Shown: positions 1 to 12,483, numbered from the stretch's first letter. The stretch: 64,000 bases of DNA from Aphanomyces cochlioides (GCA_019828595.1 JAHQRK010000020.1:744001-808000), one strand, 5' to 3'. The notes: generated by a model from the sequence alone, not told the origin. Numbers and translations: made by a program.

Positions 1-2569
1 AATTCATCCGAGCACCTGTCCATTCCAACTGGAGCCAACATGGCCAAAGAGTTCTCAGCATCGCGGGAGATTCGCGACATGGTAAACACCCCGAGATGAT
101 ATTGGACTCATGGCACAATTATTCAGATCCAATACTTGATGTTTCTCACGCTCTTCATCGCCGTAACTGTGGACGTGAGCGGACACCACAAACAAGACAT
201 TCCATATCGCGTCACGGCAATGTTGAATGCTCAGTTTCGTGAAAAACACTTCTTGTATGCCGACGTCCAAGTCAAGAAAACATTCGAGGACATCAAAACG
301 ATTCGAGAATGGCACCAATTCTTGAGTAACGCGTTTCGTCAAGATAATTTAGGTTTGACCCTCGTATTGCTTAGCTGGACCATTTTATGAAGTTGTTTAC
401 GGAGGCGCGTCGTACGATGCCGACTCGGAATTTCCAGAAGGCGAAACCTATGCCAAACGTGGATACCTCGGGGGAAATAGTCGTATCGTTGGGTCGATCC
501 GCATCGGACAGGTTTGATCTCTTTCCTTTCGTGGGCACTACATTGAAAACTTAGATTCGAGTCAAAGCGGAGACTTGTACGGGCGCCATGGCAAACGCTC
601 CTGGTTTATTCATTGAACCAATTCGTTGCTTTAATGAGTATTCCTCGTCAACTGAAAGCAAAGAAACATTTGGACTTGATTGGAATTATACGGCGTTGTC
701 GCCCAAACCGAATGAGCCGAGCTTCTACTCATACAACCATCGATGGTATGGCAGCCCGTCTTTTGGAGTTTTTGTACCAGGAGAAGAATCAGAGGAGTGT
801 GAATTTGAATCACATGAGGACTGCCCAGTCTATGAAATGCTGGTATCGCTGAAGGAGCACAAGTAAGTAGATTCGTTTGCCAAAAGTCGAGAAATATTGT
901 CGTAGATATTTGGACAAAGCAACGCGAGCAGTCTTTATCGATATGAATTTGTACACGCCTAACATCGACCACACAACAACAGTGCGTTTGTTTGCTGAGC
1001 AGCTTCCAGGTAATCTTGGTGCCACTTGTGTATTTTATTGACGCCGAAGCGTTACAGGCGGTGGATTGTCCACACAAGTCGAGTTCTTGACGTACCGCTT
1101 GTATGCTTGGTTTACCACGGCTGATTATATCCAGCTTGGTTGTGAAGCTCTTATCATTGTGGTGGTTAGCGTTCAGCTTGTGGGGGAATTGCTAACAGCA
1201 CGTCGTCTCGGTCGCCAATATTTGGCATCTTATTCAAATATTTCGGTCGCGGTCAACAGCATTCTTTTCTTGAGTGTTCTTCTGTTTCGTACCATGAGCA
1301 GGATCAGTCTCCCAGCCCATATTTCGCATGATGAGTTTGTGAATTTTCGGTGAGTTTCCATGGACTTGGCTGTTTAATTTCCAATTCTTAGCACTCCATC
1401 CTTCTATTTTGGACTTGCGAGATCTTGTCAAAGCTTTTGTTGCTTTCTGTCATGGCTCAAACTGTTCAAGTTCCTCTCCTGTAGTTTAACCTTGAGGGAT
1501 TTTCTTCAACTAATGGGATGCTTTGTAGTCATTCCAATGTTTGGTCAATTAACTCAAACCGTGGAGCGAGCGGCTGGCAAAATTATGGAGCTCGTGCTGA
1601 TCTTTGTCATGACTTTGGTTGGAGCGGCGCTTGCTTTCTATTTGGCATTTGGCAATTTCGATTCCAACTATCACACATTTCTTACAAGTTTGTACGTATA
1701 TTCATAGTATGAGGGTTGACAGCTTGCTACTAGTTACACCTTGATGCATATAGTGACAGGAGAAATGGCACTCGCAGATCTTCGCCTTGCGAATCGAGTA
1801 CTAGGACCCCTCTTCTTTATTGCTTTTGTCTTCCTCATGATGTTCTTGATTTTGGTTGGTTTCTTCAATTATATCTCTAATATTTTCTTTTGACTAGAAT
1901 ATCTTCATCGTGATTGTGTCCGACGGTAACGCTGTTGAAACTCCTTTGGAATTAATCATGGTGTAGCTTACACGGACACGAAGAAGGAACTCAAGCTCAT
2001 GGAGGAATTAAATCAGGACACGCTGGCAAAACAAATCGTTCACTCCTTCTTTCACGTAAGTATTTCGTTGCTTTCTCGATGAAACTAAGAGCCATAAGGA
2101 CTTTGTGTACAAAGTTCCAATTCTCGGTCCACGCTTGTTTCAACCACTTGTTGAACGGACGTCGAAAGCAATTGCACAAGCCAACGAGAATATCGGAGTT
2201 ATTTCTCGTGTACGTCCGCAATAGACAATTTGTTACTGACGTTTCTCAGCAACTTCGCAACAGCACTTCGTCTGTGGTACAAACATGGTAAACTTTCTTC
2301 CGTCTAACATCGATATAGCCCCGATTCTCAACTGGCAACGAAATTGATGTAGTTGATTTGAAACCTTTCTGTCTTATGCTCCTGTGCTTTAGTTTTCTAT
2401 GAATGCGCTCAAGAATGGGGTCGCGCGACAAAAATGCTACGAGAAATTAGCTCAGATTGAAACGACAATGCCAGCATACCTCCAGCGACTCAAGTCGCAG
2501 GATGTAAATTCTCTGAAAGGCTTACTCAACCACATTTGTACACTAAAAGCAGCCGCCCAAGACGTTTGA
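1..2569 (+). CDS. Polycystin-2-like (PKD/TRPP) cation channel, 5' end outside window
   Basis: Partial multi-exon gene. The first visible exon reads into SREIRDM, an intron spans 82-126, then a first membrane helix begins (IQYLMFLTLFIAV). A long extracytosolic segment follows, with YDADSEFPEG near 420 and WNYTALSPKPNEPSFY near 690. Hydrophobic helices lie at about 1130-1200, 1240-1330, 1500-1560, 1580-1650 and 1790-1910. The last helix ends in FIVIVSDAY, which resembles the pore-lining helix of the PKD channel family. The final exon ends DVNSLKGLLNHIC...AAAQDV with TGA at 2567-2569. Known family role: non-selective, often Ca2+-permeable channel in membranes or cilia. The same intron after the DM dipeptide is found in the convergent paralogue at 2737-5975, which supports both models. 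Internal exon borders are approximate. Confidence 0.8.
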
Positions 2570-2736
2570 TTTTACTTGCATTCCCGTCGGGATGAAATCC
2601 TGTATTCGTAAGAATGCCAAAATAGTAATTACTGCATGTTTCCCTTGTATGGGGATAATTTACCCATTGCTTTCAAGGGTTGCACGAGAACACTCACAGA
2701 GTGAAATCCGAGGGAAAAATCCACATTGGGCAATGT

Positions 2737-5700
2737 TCAATTTTCTGTCGAAAGGAGCTCTTGCCATCGACCCAGATGATCACTGAAAGTTTCCAGGTTT
2801 GATTCATTCTCGAGTAAGGCCAGTTTCGTTTTCATCCCAGTCACAAAGTCTGAACATTCGCGAGCTATCGCTGCATGTAATTTTGCCATTGCCTCGCTCG
2901 GCTCGTCTTCATTTATGCTTCCCTAATTCCCACCATTCAGCTGGTAACGGAAGCTCCTCTGTACCTCTGACAAGACAGGTACAGCCATTCGATCAATTGA
3001 CTATACGAATGGATCATATTGTAAACGAACTAGAGAAGGGGAGTGTACTTGTATATCAATCATTGAAGGTTGATTCGCCGATGGTTTCGAATGCATAGTA
3101 GCTGCTAGTTCCTGTTTGTGCCCACCAAATTTGAGTCTTGCCACAGCTTCCAGCTCAACTGCAACAGTGTCTCGATGATTGTCTTGGCGCTTTCTCTTCG
3201 ACTTAACATAGTTGACTTGCCGTTCGATAAAATCGTAGCTGGGTTTGAACAAATAAGGCCCCACAAAAGGTAATTCTGTCAGTATTTGCTAGAAGTTCAT
3301 GTTGAGACGGAGGAGTCAAAGTACAATTACATGAAGGGCATATCCCAGGGAGTCCCATGACACAAGATTTAGCTTGGAGTCGTGAATAAACTCAATTTCT
3401 GCTTGTGCCTCAATATATGCTAGTAAAGTTCATCAGCGCAGCTAGAAAGAGTCAATACCGTCGGTGATGATGACGATGCACATATTCTAACACTTTGTGA
3501 GAGAAAAATGATATGCGAGCAATACCAATATAACAAATATCATTAAGAGCACGTACAAACAAAAGAAAACTGGCCCGAGAACTTGATTTGTCTCCAAAAG
3601 ATTTTCAAATTCAACCTTGTTGATCACGACTTGCAGCAACGTCAAGCTATGCACAACCCGTCAAGAATTTCAAATTAGAATATCTTTCTTACAAACTGCT
3701 CCAAAATGTATGGTAGTCATATAGACGCATGCCAAACGTCTAGAACAATACGGCCAGTCTCGAGTAAAAACGCAAAATACCATTTGGAATGCCATAGACG
3801 AACCAACGAGTGATATAAAGAATATCACCATGAGACCTGCAATCTCTTTCGATGCTTTTGTAATGGTCTTGATAAGCTGTGCGAATTTTGGTATGACTAA
3901 AATTCATAAACTCGACAGTCGGCAGCCATGATTGGTGTGATTACATGAGAGAAAGTAGAAGAGCTTGATCCAAGCCAAGAAGCAGATGATGCATGTCACG
4001 ACGTCAGAAATCCAAATATATTGTGCAGCAGCTCTAAAGGAATTGTTAGAACCAATTTAGCCATGAACTTCAACCGGAAATCCAAAAACTTGGTTGAATC
4101 TATTCGAGCTGTTTCTGGAAGTGATATGTAGGACAGGACTTTGAATAGTCCAACAACATAAAATAAGATAAGAGTAAAAACGTGGATATGTGTCGCAAGA
4201 TCCAAGCTGGATGGCTCGGACTTACGATATTGCCACTAGATATCTTTCAGGGGTATCCAAATAGTCTCTTTTACCTCTTTCAACAATTGATATGCCACAA
4301 TTACGAGGAGTAGGATTTCCAATCCTAGGTTAATGAAATCTGACTTATCGTTGTATTGGAAAAGTCGCTGAGTGTGAAATTCAGCTATCGGGTTTGCTCC
4401 ACCTGTGGGAAGGAGCTCCCAGTATAACCGCGCCAGTGTCACCATTCGAAAATTGCGGTTGTACACGGTCATATCAAGAAAGATAATCCGAGTTGCGCGG
4501 TCGAAAAACCTACATGTATGAATCAGGCGGCTATTCATCAAATTCATTGGAATCAATACTTTGTCTCCTCGATTGCTTTGAGCCCATCATAGACTCGACA
4601 TCCATGAAAAGTAATGAAGTCACAGTTTTCAGACTCTTGATTCGGCAAATAGAGATTAAACGTTGGTCCTGGATAAAATCGGCCTGAGTGGGAAATGAAA
4701 ACTGGATCGTTTGTTTCATTGATGTCAGGTAAATATGACATCTTCAGGCCAAAGGGAGCTCGGCTTTCAGTTGCACGGCTGTATTCTGGAAAGCACATCG
4801 ACTCATTTTGAAGAAAAGTGTCAGCAAGGATTCCTTTACACTCTTGACTGGCCACGCGCAGCTTCAAAACAGAGTCAGCACTGAAAACGAGAAAGGAAAC
4901 ACCTGGCCAATTCGAATTGGTCCCCAAAGCTCGCCATAACCACCGATTGTGCCACGGCCACCATAAGTACTTCCCACGGGAAATCTTGTGTCTCGGTCAA
5001 AAGAACCAGCTGCATAGACGACATCATAGAAGTTGCCCTCTTTGGTTTGAATGTCATTAAGTAAATGCATATCTGACGTACGAAGATATTTATGCATCTC
5101 TTCTATTGAGTCAGAGTCTTCAAATGTTTTTGGAACTGAAGTGGCTCGAGCTGGCCATGGTTTATCTTGGAGTTGACTCATCATGTTTAATGTTGCCTTG
5201 TAAGGAGTGTCATCATAGCGGCCATGCATGGTGACGACAACAAAAAGAACTATCAACACCACGTAGTTGAACTATAATGCATTCATGTATAGGCGAGTCA
5301 ACAGAGCTGTACCATATCGATGACTTCTTTGGTTGCTGTAGTTCTCGCATGCTTTTGCAGGAGAGATGTGAGGGTCTTCTGCTGGTCTGGAGACAAATTT
5401 TCGACCCGATCCATCAACTTCGCGCTCATTTTACGACGACTAACACTTGCTGCCAGTTCTTTAACTTCGCCCAATTCCTCTTTCGTCATTTTAGACTGAA
5501 TGGCTTGAAGTGCATCATTCGATGGCATGTAGGTTTTCGAATCTTGTCGCACAATCTTTCGCAGCTCGCTCGAAGAAAGCATACCAAGCTGTCGCAGAGA
5601 CTCTTGTGCATGGCCAGATAGCACGTCTTGGGTTTTGTTGTTTGACTTGACTTGGTCTTCAACTTCAGGACTCGAAGATGACTTGTTTTCTTCAATAGGA

Positions 5701-5975
5701 CTTACAGTGTCGAGCGTCTTCATACTGCCACTCTTTGCATTATTGTCCGTCTGCTCCTCTTTGTCTACATCTCCCAGACGAACAATTCTTCGTCCACTTT
5801 CCTCTCTACGAACAGTCGCTTCCTGAATGGCTGCTTCTACGTCGTCTGCAACTTCATGAACACTGTACCCCTGGGATGTTGCTATGCTCAACATTTGCAC
5901 GCGAAGAGCAGATTGAAGCAGCTTGGAGCGGCGCTCCGTCGTCGCCGCATTTGTTGTCATCGTACGGATCATCAT
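2737..5975 (-). CDS. Polycystin-2-like (PKD/TRPP) cation channel
   Basis: Complete multi-exon paralogue of the gene at 1-2569, facing it tail to tail with about 170 bp between stops. ATG is at 5975. A ~220-residue hydrophilic N-terminus ends EVIDM, then a 41 bp intron (5272-5312) precedes the first helix (VVLIVLFVVVTMHG). The extracytosolic domain (KTFEDSDSIEEMHKYL, GPIRIGQVFPF, FISHSGRFYPGPTFNLYLP) aligns with the paralogue, followed by several hydrophobic segments between about 4560 and 3450. A C-terminal exon (LGPYLFKP-like, then MAKLHAAIARECSDFV) ends with TGA at 2737-2739. The long N-terminus is rich in Ser, Glu and Lys and may be cytosolic. Function as a cation channel is inferred from the family; no pore selectivity can be read here. 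Confidence 0.8.
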
Positions 5976-6048
5976 CTTGGCTCGTCCTTGCTCGCTATGG
6001 ACGTTTCAAAAGTGCGCGCAAATATCCAAATCCCTCCGCTTAAGCGTC

Positions 6049-6095
6049 AAAACCCTAAACCCCTAAACCCTCCTAGCCCTTAACCCCTACACCCT
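6049..6095. promoter_or_regulatory. Telomere-type CCCTAAA cluster in a bidirectional promoter
   Basis: Two perfect CCCTAAA units, then degenerate ones (CCCTCCTAG, CCCTTAA, CCCCTACA), lie in the 148 bp between the divergent starts at 5975 (-) and 6124 (+). AAACCCTAA is the plant telo-box, and TTTAGGG is a plausible telomere unit for this lineage. It may be a promoter element or a healed telomeric insertion; the sequence does not decide which. Confidence 0.5.
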
Positions 6096-6123
6096 GTCAC
6101 CCTCGACACATTTTCTAGCGGCG

Positions 6124-6811
6124 ATGGTGCGATGCCATCACCGTGATGGAAGTCTAACGAATGATTAGGCTGGTCAAGCGGCAAAGAAAGCTCAAAAGGC
6201 CGGCAGTGCCTTGAGTACCAAGCTCAACAAAGCGATTGTGTCCATAAACGTGTGTGACCACGATTCTTCAAGACCTTATCGTGCTGGACCCTAGGCTGTC
6301 TACATTCTCTACCGCATTTTGTGGTGCTTCAGCTCTTTCTCGTCGTGGCATGCGACCGGATATGCGTTCATTTTGATAATGACGTATGCAAGCTATTCGA
6401 TGGCTGTTGGTTCAGCCATGGAGGGCACGAATAACGAGTAAGAGCTTGAACTAGGACTATCCACTTGACCATCTATCCTACATAGATATGCGATGGATGT
6501 GCTGATTGTGACGCTCGCCGTTCAAGTTGGCACACTAATCTCGGATTACTTTTGGTACTTGTACTTGGTGGTACTTCACCTCTTCCTTGGCGTGCTTGAC
6601 CTTGTGAAAGGTGCCTGGTTATGTGTTCTACTTTGTGGGTGGGAAGGCCATCGCGTACTTTTTTCCTCCAGGTGGAGCCCAGGTGTGTTAATGGCACGAT
6701 TGGATTGCATCATGGTAAATCTGTTTCATGTAGGACAAGGCTGGCGAACCTACAATTTCGAAACGCATGGCCAAGCTCGAAAAGCGTGGCGTCCGTCAAC
6801 GCGCTCCTTAA
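6124..6811 (+). CDS. TMEM208/SND2-like ER membrane protein
   Basis: Six exons can be joined in frame (6124-6126, 6169-6249, 6295-6437, 6486-6570, 6611-6682, 6734-6811), giving 153 residues, close to the family's usual ~170. The product starts MAGQAAKKAQKAG. A helix at SINAVYILYRILW matches the family pattern. It continues through FSSWHATGYAFILIMTYAS and MAVGSAME, then AMDVLIVTLAVQVGTLIS and FWYLYLVVPGYVFYFVG. It ends in a basic tail KRMAKLEKRGVRQRAP. TMEM208/Snd2 acts at the ER membrane in SRP-independent targeting of proteins, especially those with internal or C-terminal membrane anchors. Exon 1 is only the ATG, which is unusual, but it restores the frame exactly. The gene is divergent from the channel gene and ends 17 bp from the convergent neighbour. 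Confidence 0.75.
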
Positions 6812-6828
6812 TTGTAATGACATTAATG

Positions 6829-8824
6829 TTACGACAACCTTAGTCGTTGACTCGTGCTGCTTTGCATTCGCTCGCGTGCTGTCATGTGCGTTTTCACAGT
6901 CGTCATGGCCAATCTTTCCGAGAAACCCATCTTTCCATCCACGCCCGAGTCTTTCTTCTCTGGCGGGTAGCCCAAGACCAGTGTCGCCAACAGTCGGTTC
7001 GCCAGCGTCGTTTCCAGGACGAGTGTACCACCCATGCCGAGGACTTGATAATTGATCGTGAGCGATTTGCGAATGCCTCGACAAGGGTCGCCAAATGCTT
7101 GAATGAGATCCATCGAGCTAGGAATGACTAGACATTTTGACGTATTGCCTACATCAGCGTTGAGCTATGGCATCCGCGGCTCCAAACCTTTGGCAGCGAG
7201 GACACCAATGGGCTCTGTGACGTCAAAGGTCTTGAGTGTATTTGTCGGATGGCCAAAGAACGCTCTCGAGATCATGAGCGATGGAAATACCTACCTCACA
7301 ACTGGTAAGCTCCATCAAATCCATTGAAGTCACCTTACTTCATGGGTTGTGATGGCAATAGGCTTGGCTAAACGCCCTTGGGCACTTACTTGAACGCTCA
7401 ATTTGCCGCCTTTTCGAATGGCAAAGTTTCGGCTTTGCACGCTTCCTTTCTTGATGATCTCGTCGTCAGTGCGGCTCTCTCCGTAGCCAAGGAGCGAGTA
7501 TTCCATCACGAGAAGTCGTGGAAGTCCTGGACACGGGTCGCCAAATAGATCGTTGAGATTCTCGTCGGGGCTCAACGATAGCGTCGATCCTGGCACATGA
7601 AATTGATCAATGCGGCTCTGGAGGACGGCCAGCACGTCCTTATATGTCTGTGGCGCTGTCTGAATCGCCAGGAAGCCATTGAGCTCTTCCTCCAACTGTA
7701 GTTTCTGTCCTGAGAGCTTGAGTTTGGCTTTGAGGTCTGTGATTTTGAGCTCCAAGTCTTTCGACGACCATCCATACTCTGCGCGATGAAGAAAGACAGC
7801 GGGGCCAACCTAAGAATCGTCAGCGGCGTCGAGCCGTGGCGTTCCTACAACGGGCAAATTCGCCAGCACAATGTCTTCACGGAGATGGCCGTCCAGTTCA
7901 TACTGCCGCGCTTGTCCCGAGCGACCGATGATTTCATACTCGACTGTCAACGTCTGCCCACTGAACTTTGACTTCATTCCTCCATGAAGAGCGACCTTAC
8001 CTTGGTCATTCCCGCACAAGGCTCACCGAAAAGTTGTTCCAGGTCGTCATTGACACCCAAGCTCATAAAGTCCCCGCCGCCGTTGCAGTCTGTCCTTCCC
8101 GTCAGACGCTCCGTCACGTCAAAGACATGGCCCTACGCTGTTCCGTCAGCAAGAAACACAATGAGATGATGCAACAGACCGGTGTGGTGGAATTCCGATG
8201 ACCGTAGATCGCTCGGTTGATCCAAACTTTTGGAAGACGATCTGTATGAAAGGTTAAAGCGAGCGGTTGAGTGAGAATCCCATCCGCCGACACTTGGCAG
8301 TGGATTTCCCCGTGGCGCGTCAACTCTGGGTTGTAGTTGGGCACCGCATAGCGCACGCAGAGCACCTAGAAGAGCATTTCAACACTTCGTGCACTTGAGA
8401 AGTGCTCAACTTTGGGCTCCCCGGGAGCTGGATCTTGGTGGCGTTTGAAAAGTTCACAGAGGAGATGTACACCAGTTCCAATCTTGAGCTGATTAAACGT
8501 AGGCGTGACGACAACACAAGCTTGGAGTTCCTCGACGACATTGATGGCTTTAAGAGCGTCGAGGGGATGGCCGAACGACGCGGCCAAGACTGTGAGTTGG
8601 TTCAACTTGGTCATCTCGTCGCCAAGTTGGAGTAGTTTACTCTCGCGGAGGATTTTCAAGCAGCTGTGGCAGTACCGATATGTCTCAACGAGTTCGGGCT
8701 TGGGATGTGCCACTCCGCAGTTCGGACACCGCAATACTTGACTGCGAATTGGTACAGGAGGCAAGAGTTTCCAGCTCGTGGGTTTCTCCAAACCGCTGAT
8801 TGTGTCTCGCATGGTTTCCACCAT
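6829..8824 (-). CDS. Protein with a zinc ribbon and four FGDPC-type repeats
   Basis: Not a family I can name with confidence. The first exon (ATG at 8824) holds CPNCG...CHSC, a CxxC-x~18-CxxC zinc-ribbon pattern. Four related modules follow: DPAPGEPKVLCVRYAVP (~8410-8220), LFGEPCAGMTK plus LTVEYEIIG (~8060-7810), LFGDPCPGLPRLLVMEYSLLG (~7560-7330) and FGDPCRGIRKSLTINYQVLG (~7110-6829). Between modules are linkers such as KGGKLSVQVSAQGRL and ADGILTQPLALTFHTD. A 45 bp GT..AG intron at about 8410-8366 joins modules in frame, and another interrupts the second module. The DPC-G-K-L-V-Y-G pattern is reminiscent of the DnaJC11 C-terminal domain (DUF3395), but no J domain is visible. The 3' border is uncertain. 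Confidence 0.5.
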
Positions 8825-9241
8825 GTGGGCGAATGGAAACTAAATTTGGATCTTCGCGAAGCCTGAGGTGCGGTGGACAATCAAGTGCAAGGGGAGGACA
8901 AAGATTCAATGTCGCAGCAAGACGCGTCTTCTTATCCCCTCCACGAGGATAAGACAGGCTTTAGCAACGTCACTGCATGAGGATTTCCACGACGATGACG
9001 TGGGGAGTTGCTCCCGACCGCTCATTTCCACTCCCGTTGAAGTCAACGGCTCCAGATGTAGAATGAAGCGCTTCCCGCAAAGGTTTATGCCGCTCGGTTT
9101 GGGACGTGGCGCTGTCTGTTTTTGGTCGACAATAAAGCCCAAGCAACCTTCGTTTGGGACATAGCCACCACGACTAACCGCCGCTGCGACGAGAAGCTCC
9201 AGCTCGCTCGGTATGATTTAGACCACTTTGGCATTTGCGAG
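8825..9241. other. Divergent intergenic region
   Basis: 417 bp between the minus-strand zinc-ribbon gene and the plus-strand MYB gene. It is open in several short frames, but nothing in it resembles a conserved protein. It presumably holds both promoters; no clear core motif was identified. Confidence 0.4.
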
Positions 9242-10293
9242 ATGACAGCCATGCACTGGACAGCTTACGAGGTTTGTTTCTTTCCGCTGTTGGAACGCAT
9301 TGACTTGCTGGGTAGGATCAAACGCTACGGGATGCTGTATTTCTGCACGGAGGGAAGCAATGGCGAGGGGTGGCGAGTCTGTTTGGCCATCGGAAGTCCA
9401 CGCGGGAATGCAAAGCCCGGTGGCAATTCCTACAGCAAACCGATGCCGCGAAACGTGGATGGACGGCTGCAGAAGACCAAGTGATGCGCAAACTGGTTGC
9501 CGAGATAGGTCCGCACAAATGGGGCGTCATTGCGTCATATTTACCAGGACGCAATGGCAAACAATGTCGCGAAAGGTACGGTTGCTCCATCGTTCCTATG
9601 GCTGACAGAAAGCGCTTGCTTGTAGATGGTGCAATCAATTGAATCCAGCGATCCATCGCGGCGCATGGACGCCTGCAGAAGACGCGCTTATCGTGCGGCT
9701 GCAACGAGAGCACGGCAACAAATGGTCCCTCATTGCCGAGAGCTTGCCGGGACGGACAGACAACGCCATCAAGAACCACTGGCACTGTCATATCAAGGTA
9801 GAAAACCTCGTCTTTGACCCCTTCCTCACGCTTCCCCTAGAAGCAGTTGATGGCAAAACCGGATCTGAAAAGTTCCAAGTCCACAGCGCCGTCGTCGCGA
9901 CGGTTAGCATCACGTCTGGCGCTTCCTCCAGCCCCTGCAGCCCCTCCAGCTCCATCCCCATTATCCACTCCGGCATCTTCATCGTCATGTTCATCTGCAT
10001 CGGATTCCCCAGCGGCGCTTTGCCTTCCCCCGCCCATTCCATTCACATCTTGCGGCATGGATATCACCATGTCGACTGAGGAAACGATCTGGCTCGATGC
10101 TCACGGCTTGGATCTCGCCATGGAATGCGACGATGCATGCACATCGTCGCTCCCGCCTCCTCCACAGACAACATCAACGCCATCTTCCTGGTCGACTGTC
10201 TACCTTGACGATGTCTTGTCGTTTGATTTCCTGGAAGTACTCAAGCAGCCCGAGGAATGGACCGAGCCCGATTGGGACTGCCTGCTTGTTTAG
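9242..10293 (+). CDS. Three-repeat (3R) MYB transcription factor
   Basis: Four exons (9242-9271, 9316-9575, 9626-9797, 9841-10293) join in frame to 304 residues. R1 is HWTAYEDQTLRDAVFLHG...GVASLFGHRKSTRECKARW. R2 is RGWTAAEDQVMRKLVAEIG...CRERW. R3 is RGAWTPAEDALIVRLQREHG...GRTDNAIKNHWH. Regularly spaced Trp residues mark each repeat. The first intron splits R1 and the second falls in the CRER/W of R2. ATG 9242 is the first in-frame ATG. The C-terminal half is Pro/Ser/Ala-rich and ends in an acidic segment (YLDDVLSFDFLEVL, EEWTEPDWD), a plausible activation region. Family role: sequence-specific nuclear DNA binding, often in cell-cycle or developmental control. Confidence 0.9.
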
Positions 10294-10395
10294 ATAAGTT
10301 TAATGGTAATGACGTCTACGTCGACTTGCAAGATTTGCAACGCACCCTCGAGTCATGAGATCTTTGTCGGATTCACTTGGAATGGTTCCAACTAG
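10264..10395. repeat. Direct repeat copy 1: MYB 3' end joined to RCC1-gene 3' end
   Basis: The end of the MYB coding region and the next ~100 bp align to 13386-13515 (shared GCCTGCTTGTTTA, GTCGACTTGCAAGA, GTCGGATTC-like segments). The distal part matches, in decayed form, the 3' end of the minus-strand RCC1 gene. It is a remnant of a once adjacent MYB/RCC1 pair. Confidence 0.55.
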
Positions 10396-10602
10396 GACGC
10401 CAACGATCAAACTTCGTCGTGGTTGTCCCTGCCTAAGGGAGCATCCTCCATCAAGCCCCGGCGGTGACAACGGCGCAAACACATGAAAATCATTCATGAT
10501 CGAGTGTTTAAGCTACAACGCAATTCACAAGAATCTGTCTCCACGTTATTGAGCTCAATCAATAGACAATAGACCAAAGTCGCCGAGGACACTGCATTCA
10601 TG
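10396..10602. other. No gene seen
   Basis: A short spacer downstream of the direct repeat; no supported feature was recognised. Confidence 0.3.
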
Positions 10603-12483
10603 CTAAAAGAAACTCAAAAACGGGGCCAGACGCTTCAGACAACAATATAAAGCATATCCGCCAACCAGTAGTGCTGCGATGAATGCGTCGTTCGAGTAGT
10701 CGTGCGTCTCGCTTGTATTGCATGAATTGCTATCGCCTGAAGGCGCTCGTTCATAATGTGAACCAGAGAAACCATGGTTGGGTTGTGGTCTTTGATCATT
10801 CTGGCCAATGTCCGCATTTTGCAGCCCAGCAGCAGCATTGTTTGTATTTACTTCTTGATGTTCACGCATGTCATCTTGAATTCCTCCAATTTCTTGGACT
10901 TTGTTTTGGGGATCAGGCGTCGGGGGGACTAACTGGTCGTTGATCGCTTCTTGCTCACTTCCATGGCTGACGTTCGATTGACTCGATTCAAACTTCACCA
11001 TAAGTTTCTCCACCGCGTCTTGTAGCATCTTGATCCTGACTTCTTGTTTCACTTTGTCCTTTTCTTGCATCGTTTGTTTCTCCTTTAACTCCCAGAGTTG
11101 ATACTCTTGTGCGCCTCCGTCGTCAGGTTTTGATCTTTCAGTTGTTGGATTTGTTCTTCCATTTCTCTTTTGGCTTTCTTGAGGTAAGCAACTTGCGCTT
11201 CAAGCTGATTTGCATACGTCGTCAAGCCTTCGCAGTTGTCCTTGTAAATCTCCAATTGCTCTTTGTACACGGAAATCTCCTGCTTGTGGCGGTTGTCTTG
11301 CTCTTCCTTCTCTTGTTTCAATGCACCAATTTCTGCTTTGCACTTGCGTAGCTCCTCCAAATATCCAGCTGCTTTTGCTTGCAGTGCTTGGATAGCAGCC
11401 CCATCAACTTCTAACAGCTTGGCTGAAGCATTTCCATCCAAAAGTTCGTCCACTTGGGCAGATTGCAAAATTGAGGCTTCATCGTCGAAAATCACAGTCA
11501 CAACGTCATTGTTCTTCACCCCCAAGTAACCCATGGCCTAAAGTGATAACAGTCCACATCGGTTGGAACTTTGCAACTTACCCAGTCGGCCATGCTGCAA
11601 TACTTCTCACTATAACGTGTCCGAGTTTTTGCCTTGTCAACGTGCAAGCGGATTCGATGTGACGCTTCTGTTGCATTCCCTTTGCTCACCCACACTGTTC
11701 TGGAACAATAGTCCTGCGTCCCTCTGCGCAGACTATTTATACCTATCCTATCAGACAACTCACGAACATCCTCCCATTGTGCAGATTGGTCGAACCAACG
11801 AGTGGTCCCAGTCCAGGATGTGCCTCTACGGCAGTAGGATAGTCAGTTTGGAATTAGCCATGAAGTAATCAAATCGTGTCAAACTCACCTCCCGCGCTGT
11901 GCTCCCGCAAGTCAGAACACACACAAAAGAGTCTCCGGGTATGTCGAAGCAACCTACGGAAGGAAATAGATCTCGATGTCATGAATTTGTCGTACCGAAT
12001 TTGCCCGCAACAAGCTTTGGCAGAATAACTATTCAACCGTTAAAGGCATCGAGATGATGGTACGTACTGTCCACATCGCCCGATGCTTTCGACGCGTCTT
12101 TCATTTCGCGTACTCGCAATTGCTGCGATCTTTGTTTGCAACAAGAGTTGGAGATGAGCAATGCCTTGCCCTCCTTTGTCGAGACCCCGTCAGAACGAGT
12201 ACGTGTCATGGGATGATTCACGCGCAAAGGCGTTTTTGGCTTCGTAGTACTCTATCATTCGATTACACCAATGCAAGGGGGAGTTGTTTTCAACCATGCT
12301 TGTTCGAGCGAATGGCGAGTTTATTAATGACGATTTGGATCCCTTACTTGTCGAAAGGCAGGCACTGACGCTACCAAGTGTTACAAATTTCGGGTTCAGG
12401 TGCTCGATGACGATCAATCTGAAAAATAGCCCTCTTTGTCTGAGTGACTCCTCATATTGGATGGCGCGCGTACGTCTGAGCAA
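10603..12483 (-). pseudogene. Coiled-coil protein with N-terminal module (C2-DysF family relative), broken
   Basis: Paralogue of the gene at 16679-18222. The N-terminal module DAFNG(stop)IVILPKLVAGKFG|CFDIPGDSFVCVLTCG aligns with its DAFDCWIVTLPKKF...HVLVCRG. A later exon RIRLHVDKAKTRTRYSEKYC matches IKLRVDKKTLSSDKYC, then VKNNDVVTVIFDDEAS matches VKERDVIYVLHDEQA. A long coiled coil (11500-11110) leads into a C-terminal exon with a terminal hydrophobic helix (FIAALLVGGYALYCCL) in place of a C2 domain. Lesions: TGA at 12033-12035 where the paralogue has Trp, and a frame change near 11085-11115, where the coiled coil continues in another frame. Part 12190-12483 is coding-like, but its join is unclear. 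Confidence 0.55.
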
